The notes: generated from the letters alone by a model not told the origin. 64,000 nt of DNA from Parietaria judaica (GCA_954871525.1 OX940861.1:38577201-38641200); one strand, 5' to 3'; shown: positions 1-11,228, counted from the first letter of the stretch. Program-made: numbers and translations.

Positions 1-430
1 TCACCATTGATTCGCGCACGAATGCCGGCTCTCAAGCATCAAAAAACTTGACGCTCACTAATGAGATTCGGATTTGGGAAAAACTCGCAAGTCTCTCAAT
101 TTTCATTTCATTCAAAAACTAAGGATTACAAAGTAATGAGCTTCATATTTATAAAGACTAACCCTAGAGAAAATAGGAAACATAAATATAGAAAGAAATT
201 ATGTCTTAAGCGTAAAGCATAACGCTAATAAAGAGTAAATAAAATCATTAGTGAAGGTTGAAAATCAAGTAAGAATCTTCAAAATCGGAAAAGCGTGATA
301 TCAACGTTATAATTCTCGGAATCCTTATAGCTGTTCACCATCAGACATTTTCCATCTTGTAGGATTCTTCCATGTCCTCGTGAAGAGCTAGCGGGAGTCA
401 TTTACTCAAGTCACATGCGTGTAAATTAAG
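1..430 (-). mobile_element. Possible LTR-derived fragment at window edge
   Basis: No gene is visible. On the minus strand there is a TATA-like run (TTTATAAATATGAAG, about 145-160) followed by a leader-like stretch of moderate GC reaching the window edge, which resembles the promoter side of an LTR. No TG/CA ends or target duplication can be placed because the piece leaves the window. It could also be ordinary intergenic sequence. Confidence 0.25.
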
Positions 431-1528
431 GGTGCTATATGAATTACTCTCTCTCTCTCTGCCTGTAGATACAGTTTGGGACAAGAGTGGATTAAGAGTA
501 TACTGTCTAACATAGCTTTTGTTTGAGCCAATGCGGTAACAAAACAATGTGTCGCATGATGGAATTTTGATGCGAATAATGGTGTGATTGATTTTATTTA
601 TATATTAGGACGAAATAGCTTATGGCATGCTTCAGGTGCTGCTTTATTCAAAAGCACCAGTACAATTAGTTACGTACTGATTCCCCATCTATTTTGCTTT
701 CCACACAAACCCCAACATTATCTTCATCTCAATTTCCTAGTCAAAACACCCTTTTATCTTTTCTTTTTCTGTTCCAGGTGATGTAAATTTATCTTGTTTA
801 TGTAGACGAAGGTTCTACATTTTTGCATATTCATACGGACCGGACCCGGAGATCCGGATTCCAAATAAAGGGACTCTAATTAGTTATATCAAATGATCCA
901 ACGGCTCCGATAATTTAATTTACAAAACAAAACAAAAATTGTTTTTAACTAATTTTTCATAAACTAGTTTAAATATATTATTTATAGAATTTTTTTAACT
1001 AAAATAAAAATTGACAAGAAAATTCACATTGCTTTTTTCAGACCCGAACTTTCCTAGTTCTTATTTTAGTGTCCGGGTCTCTTTTGTTGCGATACCCGAC
1101 CACCTACATTTACAAAACTAATGTAAATCGATGCAAGCGGCTCTCGCCGTATCCATAATGCAAAATTTACCAATCATAACATAAAGGTTGTAAAATGACT
1201 ATTGTTCATTCGAAATGAAAGAGTAATTGTGTCTCAGATTGCTTGTTAATGTTTTTCATATGAATGTGTGGCGCTTTTTCGCTTACAAACTTGGTTAGGC
1301 TTCCTTAATTATCTGATTTAACACATAGGCTCAGCCCATCTCAGAGGCCTTGGGCCGCAGCCCAAGAAATCTAGAGGCATATGAAGAAATTTGTAATATT
1401 GGACTAATTTAAGAAAGATCGTCACTGCCAATCATGGTTGAATCAAACACATATCGTGATCCGATTAAAATAAAAATAAAAATATGGGAAATATTTCTGG
1501 TAATTGAGAAAGTTAATAATATTATATA
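431..1528. other. Intergenic, 3' flank of the PSK gene
   Basis: AT-rich sequence downstream (minus sense) of the PSK gene. It holds a short CT run near 446-460, CCGG-rich scraps near 838-858 and 1043-1100, and a cluster of GCCCA/TGGGC motifs at 1333-1364. The only open reading frame of note is 65 codons (584-781), with no recognisable features. No gene is supported. Confidence 0.5.
1333..1364. promoter_or_regulatory. Cluster of three site II (TGGGCY) motifs
   Basis: Three copies of the site II core occur within 32 bp: AGCCCA at 1333-1338, TGGGCC at 1351-1356 and AGCCCA at 1359-1364. In plants such clusters mark promoters of housekeeping genes bound by TCP factors. No gene start can be assigned next to this one, so it may be a relic promoter or chance. 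Confidence 0.35.
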
Positions 1529-1852
1529 TCATGGACGTCCACGAATATCCTGAGTGTAGATGTAATCCGTATTAGCAGCCATGGACCTTCTCAGCAAACA
1601 CCTCTCTTCACTTTCCAAAGTGTTGCATTCGTCTACGAATCCCTCCTTCAATACAAAAACACGTATAAAATATACTAATTAAATTATATATACGTATATG
1701 TAAGTGAATGCATGCAGGAATCAGAAAAGCTAGCTTACATGTTGTGAAGGTGGGCGATGGAGATGGGACGATATTGGTCTGGTTTGTGCTGCATGTGATA
1801 GAAACGAAGCTATTATCAAGAGAGTGATGATGGCTACACTACTCTTTGCCAT
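1529..1852 (-). CDS. PSK: Phytosulfokine (PSK) precursor, two exons
   Basis: Secreted precursor of the sulfated pentapeptide hormone phytosulfokine, which acts outside the cell through leucine-rich-repeat receptor kinases in growth and stress responses. Exon 1 is 1852-1739 (38 codons), exon 2 is 1645-1529 (38 codons plus TGA), and the 93-bp intron 1738-1646 has a GTAAGC donor and AG acceptor in phase 0. Residues 1-22 form a hydrophobic signal peptide (MAKSSVAIITLLIIASF...). Exon 2 carries the family signature: two cysteines (residues 44 and 54), the CLLRR motif, and DYIYTQ at 65-70, where YIYTQ is the mature peptide and D precedes the first sulfated Tyr. The total of 76 aa is at the short end for PSK precursors. 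The acceptor could lie 3 nt further on (AG after GG), which would remove one Glu. The exons are too short to show up as long reading frames, but the motif makes the call firm. Confidence 0.94.
1646..1738 (-). other. PSK intron
   Basis: The 93-bp intron reads GTAAGCTAGC at the donor (1738 downward) and ...GTTTTTGTATTGAAG at the acceptor (ending at 1646) on the minus strand. It is AT-rich, contains in-frame stops, and is phase 0. A single intron between the signal-peptide exon and the peptide exon is usual for PSK genes. Confidence 0.85.
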
Positions 1853-1910
1853 TGTGTATTATTATCTGTAATATTGTATCTATACTCTCAAGCTTGAACT
1901 GTGTATGTAT

Positions 1911-1920
1911 GTATATATAG
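1911..1920 (-). promoter_or_regulatory. PSK TATA box
   Basis: On the minus strand CTATATATAC lies about 60 bp upstream of the PSK ATG (1852). This would put the transcription start near 1880 and give a 5' leader of about 30 nt. Assigned by position and sequence only. Confidence 0.6.
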
Positions 1921-3435
1921 TCTCTATTTTGAAGACAAAACACTGATGAGGGACGTATGTGCGTGGGGATTGGGATTGATCTCTGCTCTTTAAAATGCAA
2001 ATATATAAACAAATGTGAGAAAAGTCAATGCTAGCTATTATTACCGATACCCAACTTGATTAATTAATTAAGGTCAATGCATGGTTTTGCTTTGGAAGTA
2101 CCACCCTTTTGTAACGTATTGAGAGACGTCGCTCATTTAAGAACGTACCTTCCTCGTCGGCTTCTCACTCCAAACAGAGGAGTTCTTTTAATGGTCATTT
2201 TTATAAAACTAATACATGCCTCGGTTCAAATCTCATGGGAGTTCTTATTTCTTATACCTAATGTCTACTAATGCGAGTATTGATAACGTTGGCTAATAGT
2301 ATCACCCTAAATTTGGGTATGTTCCCAAACTTTGTTCGAAGAATTAATATTTCCAAAAAATTCTGAAGCATTAAATATCCAATCTTAATACCCAAGAGTA
2401 AAAGATAAAAAAGAATGGATATATCTAGTACCAGAATTAAAAAAGAAAAAGAAAAAGAAAAAAGAACAAGCCGAGATTGCTAATATGAACGAGTTTTACG
2501 TTTTTTTCTTATTATTAATTATCGATACAGAATGAGCAAATATACACGAGGATGTGGGAGCCATAAGAAGTTAAAAAATATATTGAATTGAATATTTTTT
2601 GGACTAATCTTTTAAGTTGAATGAAAATACCTAAGGTTAGAAAAAAAAAATATTGCATTTTAATAATTTAAAACAAAAGTTTGAGATATATCCCGTTAAT
2701 TTGAAGGGATTGGGTTTTAATCCTTCAAAAACAAAGGTTGAGAATATAGTCCCCCTAAATTTATAGACAACGGGTATTTAATCCTTAAAAAAGTTAAAGA
2801 ATATGTCTGAGTAAAATGTAAAAATATGGTATTATTGCCGCCAATATTTTTAAACAAATTTGTTTTTCTGTTTTCTTGGAATATAAGCAAGCAGTAGTGC
2901 AAGATTCCGTCATTTTCCAAATTGATGAATTGCAATTATGTGCTGTATTTTCGTGATCTTCATTCTAATTAATTCATGGAAGATGAATATTGGACTCTAG
3001 TTATAGTCTCAATGAATAAATAATTGCTCGTATGATATATATGATAGTATTTATTGGATCTCGTCAAGGCTATTTATAATGGAAAACCATAAACAATTTG
3101 TCATAGTTAATAAGCATTTAATGATATTATTAATACACTAGAAAGTTAAAGAAGGAAACAGGAAGCTCCTCAAATCAATAAATTAATTTATCATTAAAAT
3201 ATCATGCGTCATTTTGTTGGGCAATTTAAGTTATCGAGATTATCACATTGACTTTTTTTCTTTTTTTAATTGATTATCTTATAATAAGTTCTCTTAAATT
3301 TGTGTTTGTCTACCGAGAAACAAAATATATCTGTATATTTTGAATGTAGCAGATGTCAACTTTATTAATTTGTTAAAGTGTTTAGTTTAAGCTATAAATT
3401 GAAATTATAAAAGACTATAGTCTTTAAGTTTATAG
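1921..3435. other. PSK upstream region and AT-rich intergenic sequence
   Basis: Promoter-side sequence of the PSK gene followed by AT-rich DNA. Around 2320-2850 there are diverged MITE-like phrases (cccaaactttg, gggattgggttttaatcctt) but no clean ends. Short reading frames here have no recognisable content. A tRNA B-box-like GGTTCAAATC near 2222 is not accompanied by a cloverleaf. Confidence 0.4.
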
Positions 3436-3890
3436 AGAAAAGTGAAATAATATATAAAAGATTATATGTCAACCTTGAGACTACAAATAGTTAAAGAGAA
3501 AAGTGAACTAATAAATAAAAAAGTATTTTCTTATAAAAAAAAGTATAAGAAAATAGTTTTTTATATATTTCCAAAAGTCTCACTATTACATAATAGGACA
3601 AATTTTTTCTCAAAAATAAAAATCATTTTACATCAAATTGAATTTTATTTTCAATTTATACTGTATTATGAAACAAAATAAGAAAAAAAGTTCTTAAAAA
3701 AACTCTACCAAACAGGATTCAACAGTTCTATCAAATGTCTCTTAGGCTCAAGTTGTAAATATTAAGTTTAAACTGAATATTTGGATTTTTAACACAGTGA
3801 ATATGAGATGTTAAATTGTGCAAGAGGGAGATTGTTGAGATTAATGTTATTATTTAGGACTGAATATGCTGGGTTCGATTCCCACCCAGC
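3436..3890 (+). mobile_element. Copia-type 3' remnant (polypurine tract and LTR start)
   Basis: At about 3820-3840 the sequence GCAAGAGGGAGAT is followed directly by TGTTGAGATTAATG. This is the usual arrangement of polypurine tract and 3' LTR start in plant Copia elements. The LTR is cut off within about 50 bp, where a B-box-like GGTTCGATTCC (3864) begins other repeat sequence. Upstream DNA is AT-rich with no intact polyprotein. Confidence 0.35.
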
Positions 3891-3894
3891 CCAA

Positions 3895-4155
3895 AAATTT
3901 TTGCAATGCCACATGACACGTGGCAGGTCGCGATTGAAGGAATCAGCGCCACGTGGCAGCGCGAGGAGAGGGGGAGAAAATGGCCACGTGGGTGCTTAAG
4001 TGGAGCTGACGTGACACTGGTTAACGGTCAAGTGACGGAATGGATGAAAAAATCTAACAGAAATAAACATTGGGTACATTAGCCGTCGAAAATAAACATT
4101 TGGTACATAATCCACAGCGAATCAAACATTGGATACATTAGCCGCACTTTACCCT
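3895..4155. mobile_element. One terminus of the GGGTAAA..CGGCTAATGTACC element family
   Basis: The segment ends in GTACATTAGCCGCACTTTACCC (inner half near 4135, end near 4155). It matches the terminus of the complete element at 62255-63138, with the same GGTACAT phrases and a CACGTGGC-rich inner part. No matching opposite terminus is visible, so this is a truncated copy. Confidence 0.5.
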
Positions 4156-4466
4156 ATTTATAATAATCTTTTTTCATAATTTATAATTAAAAATATAAAT
4201 GAAGAGACAAAATAACTTATAAAAATACTCTAAAAAAACTTTATAAAGTGAAAGAACACTATATAAATATTTTAGTAATAATAATTCTCATTGTCAAAAT
4301 ATAATTAAGAATATTTTAGCATTTTATGGAAGTACTAAAATAATTCATCAAGAGAACAACATTATTTATTGGTTTTTATTAAATATTCAGTTTAGAATAT
4401 TTATTTCATTATACATATTAATATTATATTAATATTTATATATAAAAAACCCTCATTTTTTGTGTT

Positions 4467-4684
4467 TCACTCAAGGCCTCGGAAACTCTTGTATCGGCTA
4501 TGTTCACCCCACTCCTCCTCTATTTCGTCGTATTCATATTCATCGGTGTTGCGTGCATCATAGTTCACCTCACCGTCGCTGTCATATTCCTCCTCCCTGT
4601 CATATTCCTCCTCCCGAGGATCCTCTTCGATAGCTTCAGGGACTACCTTAGCCCCCACACAAACCAAAATGTGGAGGTCCCATC
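4467..4684 (-). pseudogene. Acidic C-terminal coding fragment, unrecognised
   Basis: A minus-strand frame entering from a hAT MITE boundary at 4685 runs to a stop at 4467. It encodes about 70 residues, the first part hydrophobic (LHILVCVGAKVVPEA) and the rest extremely acidic, with an internal repeat (REEEYD twice), then YDEIEEEWGEHSRYKSFRGLE. The composition and the fact that the frame abuts a transposon end suggest a truncated coding sequence. The family is not recognised. It could be an accidental frame. Confidence 0.3.
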
Positions 4685-4871
4685 CAGGGCCGGCAACCTA
4701 TGGGCGAGTTGGGCGGTCGCTCAAGGCCTATGTTTAAATTAAAACTCATTTTAGAGTAGTCCATTAATATATATATATATATGTTTTGCAATATCGTATA
4801 GCTCCTACAATCTCGAAAAAAGCCTCATATTAATGTTTCGCCCAAGGACTTGAAAAATGGTTAGGCCGGCG
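4685..4871. mobile_element. hAT-type MITE, CAGGGCCGGC family (copy 1)
   Basis: Starts CAGGGCCGGCAACC and ends with the decayed inverse TTAGGCCGGCG. The interior shares the phrases GCAATAYSGTATAGCTCC, AAGCCTCAT and GCCCAAGG with copies near 55 kb and at 56989-57193, here partly in inverted order. It is non-coding. Target duplication is not evident, so ends are approximate. Confidence 0.6.
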
Positions 4872-5296
4872 TTGGGTATGGAAACCTTAAAGTATGCCTA
4901 CATGGGTGAGCTAGAAATAAAAATTTTCGGTCTAAGTTAAGAAACCGAGGCGCAAAATCATGCGTAATATATGAGAACAGAAAAAAGAGGAAAAAAAAAG
5001 AGGCAAAATTAGAAAATTTACATGCTCCCCTAGGTGTTGAAGCCTTTTAATACAAAGATGGCCATTAAATCATAGCCGCCTTTCCGCGAATAAAGGACTT
5101 ACTTTTCTTCCAAGAAGCGGCCTGAAAATCGATAATCAGTAATTTGTAATTACCATAAAAAGCACACGAGTAAAAAAAAAAAAAACTAATCAAGACTCAA
5201 GAGAAACCAAATTATTTCAGTACAATGGTATCAAGAATGGATGAAAATCAATCTAATGGAATTCTATCTTCCAATGATGAAACGTTGAATTATTTG

Positions 5297-5336
<40 letters not shown>

Positions 5337-5794
5337 TTGGCTCTATTGGACCCTCATTCTGGTGAAAGCGAAACTAGTCCCTCCATTTATGACTTTGTAA
5401 TTGATTTAGCTCATCCATTCCAAAAATAGCAAAAATGACTCCTACTTTGGATTTTGGTATGAGTTTGAACCTTTGACCCTCAATAAATAGAAAATTTAAC
5501 GATTTTCTCCAACTTAAAAATATATATAAACATTTCAAAATTGTTATATTGTGAAATAACAAAATATCATTGCCTTAAAAGACAACCTTAAATGTTTTTT
5601 AAATGTTTTTTTATCTTTGTAAATGAAGAAGATCGTTGATTTTTTTATTTTTTTATTAATTGAGGGTAAGAAAACCAAATCCAGACCAAAATCATAAGAG
5701 GAATGGTCATTTCAACTATATATGGAAATGAGGTACAAAATCCGCACAGGTCAATCTATACATCTTTCATTAAGGAGGGTGCCAATACACACAC

Positions 5795-5853
<59 letters not shown>

Positions 5854-7600
5854 GAAGAACTACAAGATGATGTGGCACACTAAAATTAAAAGTTGAGAAT
5901 CTCTTTTTTCTTAGTGTTTTATCAATATCATAGCATTTCTCAATCCTCATCTTTCTTAGTGTTTTATCAACATCATAGCATTCTAAGATCAAAGGATTGA
6001 GAATTCCTTCTTTTTTTTCTATATTTTTTAATTTCTTTTATGAAAAGTTACACAAATAATTCCACTATGTTTCCTTTAAAGTATTTAATTAAGGGGTTCA
6101 ACGTATTAGCAATAGGATGTACCATATTATGATTTAAAGAGCAATTATTGAAGGCAATTTGTTCAAATAATAACGGATTACAGGAACAACAAAAGTCTCA
6201 TAACTCTCATTCCATAATGTTTCATTTAATGTATTAAGTAAGAGGAATTTAAGTCATAGGTTTATTTTATTCAAAGAAAAACTGAAAAGATTAATGTTGT
6301 CATACGAGAGGTCCATTTCATATATTTTGCTTCTATATAAAGGGGTCCTTGTTCATCTTTCCATGCCAAAGACTTTGTCAGAGCGCTTGAAGTTGCAGAG
6401 GTCTCTGCCTCAACCTCTGCCGAGTCTATCCATTTGCTTGCACCCGCTGAGTTCAAAGTACCTTTTGTTCTCTTGCCAAATCTTCTTCTTTTACCGTCTT
6501 TGGTGGCGCAACGGTTTCCACAGTTTCAGCCAGCTAAATTTGGTAATCCACGGCCATACTTCCGGAACCATTCTTTGTATTTGTAAGCAATGTAATAGGT
6601 ATCTGCATGATTTTGAACAAAATCTACTATCTTTCTTTGGAACAAGTGTTTTGTATTTTGTTGCTCTATGGTATAATATTATTCATGTTGTCGTAAAGAT
6701 ATTATCAAAATTTTAAAGATCTCATTAAACAGAATAATAGTCCTTCGCTTTCGCTATCAAGCTCAACCACCTAACATCGAATTTGTTGTAAACGACGGAC
6801 AATTGCAGGTTATCGTTTACCTTTTCATTATTATTTGCAGGTTACTGTTTACTTTCTGATTGTTATTTATATTTTGGATGAAATGTGCTAATTTTACTTG
6901 ATAAGGTAGCTTTGCACATATATTTATTTAATTAGTATCGATAGTTACGATAATATCACTACACATTACAACGAAAAAAATAAGCTATCACTAGATTTGA
7001 TGTATTTATACAATATATAATAAAACAATATAATAATATTTCCGTTCAAATATTAAAGTAATTATATCAATGTGAGTAAGACCATATTCAAGTGTACCAA
7101 GAAGGTGAGATGTCAAGTGTTATAATTATTTCTTTCAAATTAGATTATTTTTTTACATATTGCAAGTCTTTTGATTTTCCCTTCATTAAAGTTATAAAAT
7201 GTATTTATGCTCATTAGGTCTTTTCTACAAATAGAGACTTATGGCCGATGAGCAAACTTTATGCTTATTACTTTTTTATATCATTTACAACTTAACCCAG
7301 CGTCATATGTAGATGTCATTAACAAGAAAAAAACCATCGACGATACGACAAGACCAGCAAGAAGGCAAATACCAAGATGAACGACCATACAATGTTGGCG
7401 TTGGCAACGGAGATGATGCTTGTATGAAGTGCTTGCATGGTAGCAGTACTGCGGCTGCAATCTATTTACCAATTCTTACAACATTGTCTCCATTGTTGTT
7501 GGGTCTTACTTCAAAGGCACCAGTACTGTGTGTGTACCATAATGACTATTATACAAAAGTGTTCGACAAATATATCACATACATATACAACTTTTAGTTC
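4872..7600. other. AT-rich intergenic/repeat sequence
   Basis: Contains (TA)n runs at about 5300-5331 and 5799-5849, and a plus-strand Helitron-like 5' end at about 5835-5880 (TATATATAAAAGGAAGAAC then GATGATGTGGC). Two copies of a phrase starting CTTAGTGTTTTATCAA follow at about 5911 and 5955. Near 6350-6570 there is higher-GC, coding-like DNA with open frames on both strands; neither matches a family I recognise. No gene is supported. Confidence 0.4.
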
Positions 7601-7965
7601 TACTCCCGAAGTCAGGGTTTGTAACCCCGCATTCGGTGACAGCCTCGCCAAAGTCGGTGTTTTATTTTTGGTGCAAACCCTCGATTTGTGTGGGACCATT
7701 ACAATTTCCGAGGTCGATGATTTTTTTACACCGAGTTCGGATATTGTAAACCCGACATCGGGGTTGGTAAACCCGACCTGAAGCTTGAGGATGCTAACCC
7801 CGAACTCGTTGATGCTAACCCCGACAGAGCTATCTCCGAATTCGGATGTAAAAACTCTGAATTCGAATGTAAAAACTCCGAATTCGGGTGTAAAAACTCC
7901 AAATTCGGTCGTGTTATCCCCGACATCTGAGATATCATAATCGACATCGGAAGTTGTTAAATTCA
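7600..7965. repeat. CCGANNTCGG repeat field, block 1
   Basis: Irregular tandem repeat with a unit near 21 bp (for example AAAAACTCCGAATTCGGGTGT at 7870-7890 and neighbours). Each unit is centred on the palindrome CCGA-NN-TCGG or a one-base variant. Repetition opens frames on both strands, producing an FGVFTPEFGVFTFEF-like minus-strand frame that is a by-product of the repeat. Related blocks occur at 9240-9720 and 11380-11690. Confidence 0.65.
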
Positions 7966-8977
7966 AATTTAGATATATTTAACTCCGACTTCTGTGTCAT
8001 GGCAATTTCGTTTGCCCGAGTAACGTCTTACTGTTCTTTTTTTATGCCAGATCCGACGCCGTAGTAGGATGGACATCGACATCGTGGGTCAGTGATTTCT
8101 CCTCATAGACCTCTATGTCGTGTTTCATCGCGCGACATAGTACGTCAGTGATGTCTACTCATACAGTTTTATTTAATGATTTTGTGCGCGGAGTCTCGCA
8201 AGTGCGCACGACATCGATCCGTCGGGACGGTTTTTAACGACAGTCCAGGAATATAATAATCATGGGGAGTATTTTGTTACTTTTCCCCGGCTTCATCACC
8301 CGACGGATATGGTGCCGAGCCTTGTCCCATGTGTTGGGCATTGCCTTGGAGTTCAAGGGTGGACTTCGAGGTGGACGAGAACTCTTTGTTGTGCTTGCTC
8401 GACCTATTGCAGGTTGAGTAGTGAAAACGAATTGTATAAGTTCAACCTCGTTGGTAGGATAGATTAGGGTTTGACCAAAGTCGGAAAATCTCTCCCAACC
8501 TGCCTACATAGATAAATGTAGGTTTAGGCGTTTCAGATGCTCCCGAGGGAAGTATGATATTGACCGTAGAAGAATACACTCTAGATTAGTCTTAGATGGT
8601 TCTCGGCATGTGTCAAGTCAGCTTCACGAAGAAACCCTGGAATTGGATTTTCTATTAGGCTGGACGACATTGCAATAATCTTAAATTATCAGCCAGTCTT
8701 CCCATCGTTAACAAGCAATGGGCGGCGCACACGGACAGAAAATCTATACAGAGCGTATCTGATAATCGTGTTTCGATTTGCACTGAAATGGATAAGCTCA
8801 CACGTTTTTTATTTCTTCAGGCGACGCACATGCAAGCACTACTTGCAAGTGTCTTCTTCGATAGTCAAGCGTAAGGTATCGGTTATCAGTGAAATCGATG
8901 AGCGACACGTCAAGTATTACTTCACACGACGCTCACGGACAACGGGTATTCAATTGTTGGTACGGGATCGCAAATAA
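7966..8977. other. Moderate-GC spacer in the CCGANNTCGG field
   Basis: More GC-rich than its surroundings, with phrases such as GACATCGACATCGTGGG and CGTCGGGACGG, but no recognisable domain in any frame. A 69-codon plus frame (8768-8977) is Arg/Lys-rich and unassigned. It may be part of the same repeat-rich unit that carries the F-box pseudogene. Confidence 0.3.
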
Positions 8978-9090
8978 AATGTATATCCGTGTTGTAAAGT
9001 TTTTCGATGTATCAAATGTATATCCATTTGTAAAGTTTTCCGATGTATGAAATGTATATCCATGTTGTAAAGTTTTTATAATAAATGAAA
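8978..9090 (+). repeat. Short tandem repeat, about 40 bp x 3
   Basis: Three successive units read AAATGTATATCCRTGTTGTAAAG (first 20 shown by AAATGTATATCCATTTGTAA) followed by TTTTTCGATGTAT-like spacers, at about 8978, 9017 and 9050. Non-coding; no function implied. Confidence 0.6.
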
Positions 9091-9239
9091 TGTATGTTTC
9101 CTAAGTATTTTAATCGTTTACGTGTAAATATATGTTTGATTTATTTTTATCGTTTATATAAAATCTCGATTAATCAACGTTCATATTGCACAACTTGAGA
9201 CTATAAATTATTATACAAATAAAATCGGACACATGCATA

Positions 9240-9720
9240 TTTACGAGCGGAAAAATATCACCGATCTTAAAAGTATCTCCGACCTCTGAATCATCCCCTC
9301 CGACTTTGGGAGTATCAATCACCGACCTCGGAAGTATCACCCACCGACTTCGGGAGTATAAATCACCTACTTTGGTAGTCCCATTCACCGACCTCTCAAG
9401 GACATAATTGTAGTCTCATTGACTGATATCGAGGATATAATTGCAGTACCTTTCACCGAGATCGAGGATATAATTGCATGTCTTTTCATGCACGGTTATC
9501 AATACCTCTCTCGTGATCATATATTTGAACTCCGAATTCGAATATTTGGATAACCGATTACGAGAGCAAAATAATTGAATTCGGAGATTTAATATCTCTG
9601 AATGAAATATTTCCGAACTCGGTGGTTTATATCATCGACTTCGAAAGTATCAATTACTGACTTTGAGGACTTAAATGCAGTCCTTGGAAATTAAAACCCA
9701 TAATTTTGACCTCGGTCATT
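9240..9720. repeat. CCGANNTCGG repeat field, block 2
   Basis: Tandem units of about 22 bp, for example GTATCAATCACCGACCTCGG and GTATCACCCACCGACTTCGG (9306-9360), grading into looser copies such as GACCTCTCAAGG and CCGAGATCGAGG. The core is again the 10-bp palindrome CCGANNTCGG. It lies immediately upstream of the F-box pseudogene. Confidence 0.65.
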
Positions 9721-9940
9721 CATATCTCTTACTTCGGTCATTTCGTGCACGGTTATCAATAATGCCCATGGGAAGTCTGAAGCATCGCCTTTGAAAACCT
9801 AAACGACGGAGGGGCTATTGAATGGACATGTCCGAGTGTAAATAAAGAGGGTAGTTGATCACTATGCATTTCATTTCATCATCGTCATCTCTCTCTTTTC
9901 GATCACCCTCTCAATATTCAGCCTCTCTTTCTCTTCAAAA

Positions 9941-11228
9941 ATGACCATGGAGAGCACTTCAAAGAACCTTCCCGGGGACATCGTCTTCTCCGACATCCTA
10001 CCGAATCTGTTGGCGAAAACCCTGATGAGGTTCAAGAGCGTGTCAAAAACTTGGCGGGATGCCATATCGAGCGACGCCTCGTTCGTCGACGCTTACATAA
10101 TCTGTCGGCAGGCCTAAAACGGCCTAATCTTGATTGTCGTCGGGGAATGGGGGTAAAATCGTCTATACTTATGTTGTTCAATGGCGAAATGGTGCGGATA
10201 ATTGACGTGGGCCGTCTCAACCCCCTAAGCCTCGGCCTCGAAATCGTGGCCTCCTCTAACAGCTTGGTCTGCCTGTTGATCAGAGGGTCTTTCGACACGC
10301 GAGTCGTGCTTTAGAATCCTGCAACTCATCAGGCGAGATATCCGGTGACTCACCTAACTTTGAGTACCACCATGCCGCGTTAGGTTGCCGATTCGACGGC
10401 ACGACTAATGACTACAAGGTCGTCAGGTTGTGCCTCAGCAGGCGAGATGATAATCCAAGCGTTTGCGTGCAAGATTTCGACAGAAGAGGAATCGCTTGGC
10501 AAAATGTAGGGTTTTTGAGATTGCCAGGGAAAAAGCCTGGGGAAATAGCACGGGCGTGATAGACGGGGTTATTCATCTTTAATTGCTGATCCCTAACCAG
10601 CCGGAGGAACATACATATGTTTACTACGACTTGCGGTAAGGGTGCAAATAATATCCGAAAACCGGGTAATAATCTGAATCTGAATCCGTATCCGGATTCT
10701 GGATCTGGTTACCCATATCTAGATTAAAACCGGATATGGGTACCGGGTATTAAAATTCTAAAAACCGGGTACCCGGTACCCGGTTTAATACCCGATTTAT
10801 TTTAAATATTTATTTTTTCCTTTAATTTTTTAGGGTTTCTTTCTTAGGGTTCGTATGATGTAGTTATGCTTGATGCGCGAGTCTATGTTTTTTTTATGCA
10901 TTTTAGTTTTAAGATAATGAATGTATATTTTTATTTTTGAAATAATATATTTAAAAAAAACGGGTAGTAAATCCACGTAGTTTCCAAAACTGGGTACCGG
11001 GTAGTAAATCCGGGTATCAAAAACTAGATACCCGGATTTTGGGTACGGGATCCGGGTATCAATTTTTTAATTCTCGATTTTTGGATCCGGGTACCTAAAA
11101 AAAAATGGGTACCTTACCCGGTTTCACCCCTAACTTGCGGGACGAGAAGCTTGGCATCGACAAGGCGCGGACAAAATTGTCGTGCTTAGGACAAGAGCCG
11201 CCGATTGTGCCGTGGTGGAGGGAAGTGT
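9941..11228 (+). pseudogene. F-box/FBA-type gene, disrupted
   Basis: Relic of an F-box protein, the substrate-recognition subunit of SCF ubiquitin ligases. From the ATG at 9941 the frame reads an N-terminal F-box (LPGDIVFSDILPNLLAKTLM, then RFKSVSKTWRDAISS, residues 10-44) and stops at 10115. A second frame (10150-10380) continues with SSNSLVCLLIRG and a VL-stop-NPATHQARYPV motif, where TAG at 10312 sits in place of the usual Trp (TGG) of LWNPAT. A third frame (10383-10558) has GCRFDGTTNDYKVVRLCL, the typical FBA repeat, ending in a stop. Downstream, IHL..LLIPNQPEEHTYVYYDL runs up to 10636, is cut by a 496-bp hAT insertion, and resumes as RDEKLGIDKARTKL after 11133. At least two frame breaks plus one nonsense codon rule out function. 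Confidence 0.9.
10637..11132. mobile_element. Non-autonomous hAT element inside the F-box pseudogene
   Basis: Begins TAAGGGTGCAAA and ends TTTCACCCCTA, flanked by the exact 8-bp duplication ACTTGCGG (10629-10636 and 11133-11140), as expected for hAT. The 496-bp interior is rich in CCGGGTACCCGG-like palindromic phrases and has no transposase. Removing the element and one duplication restores continuous F-box-gene reading across the junction, so it inserted into an existing gene copy. Confidence 0.88.

Noticed and set aside
3860..3892. Possible tRNA (GGTTCGATTCC with acceptor-like CCAGCCC)
   Set aside because: No A box, anticodon arm or matching 5' acceptor strand upstream; at most a B-box-like repeat remnant.
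6271..6716. 140-codon plus and 61-codon minus frames in moderate-GC DNA
   Set aside because: Three frames look equally protein-like, none has a recognisable motif, and no splice or promoter context favours one.
7511..7966. 151-codon repetitive minus-strand frame
   Set aside because: It is a translation of the 21-bp CCGANNTCGG repeat; a multiple-of-three unit keeps the frame open without selection.
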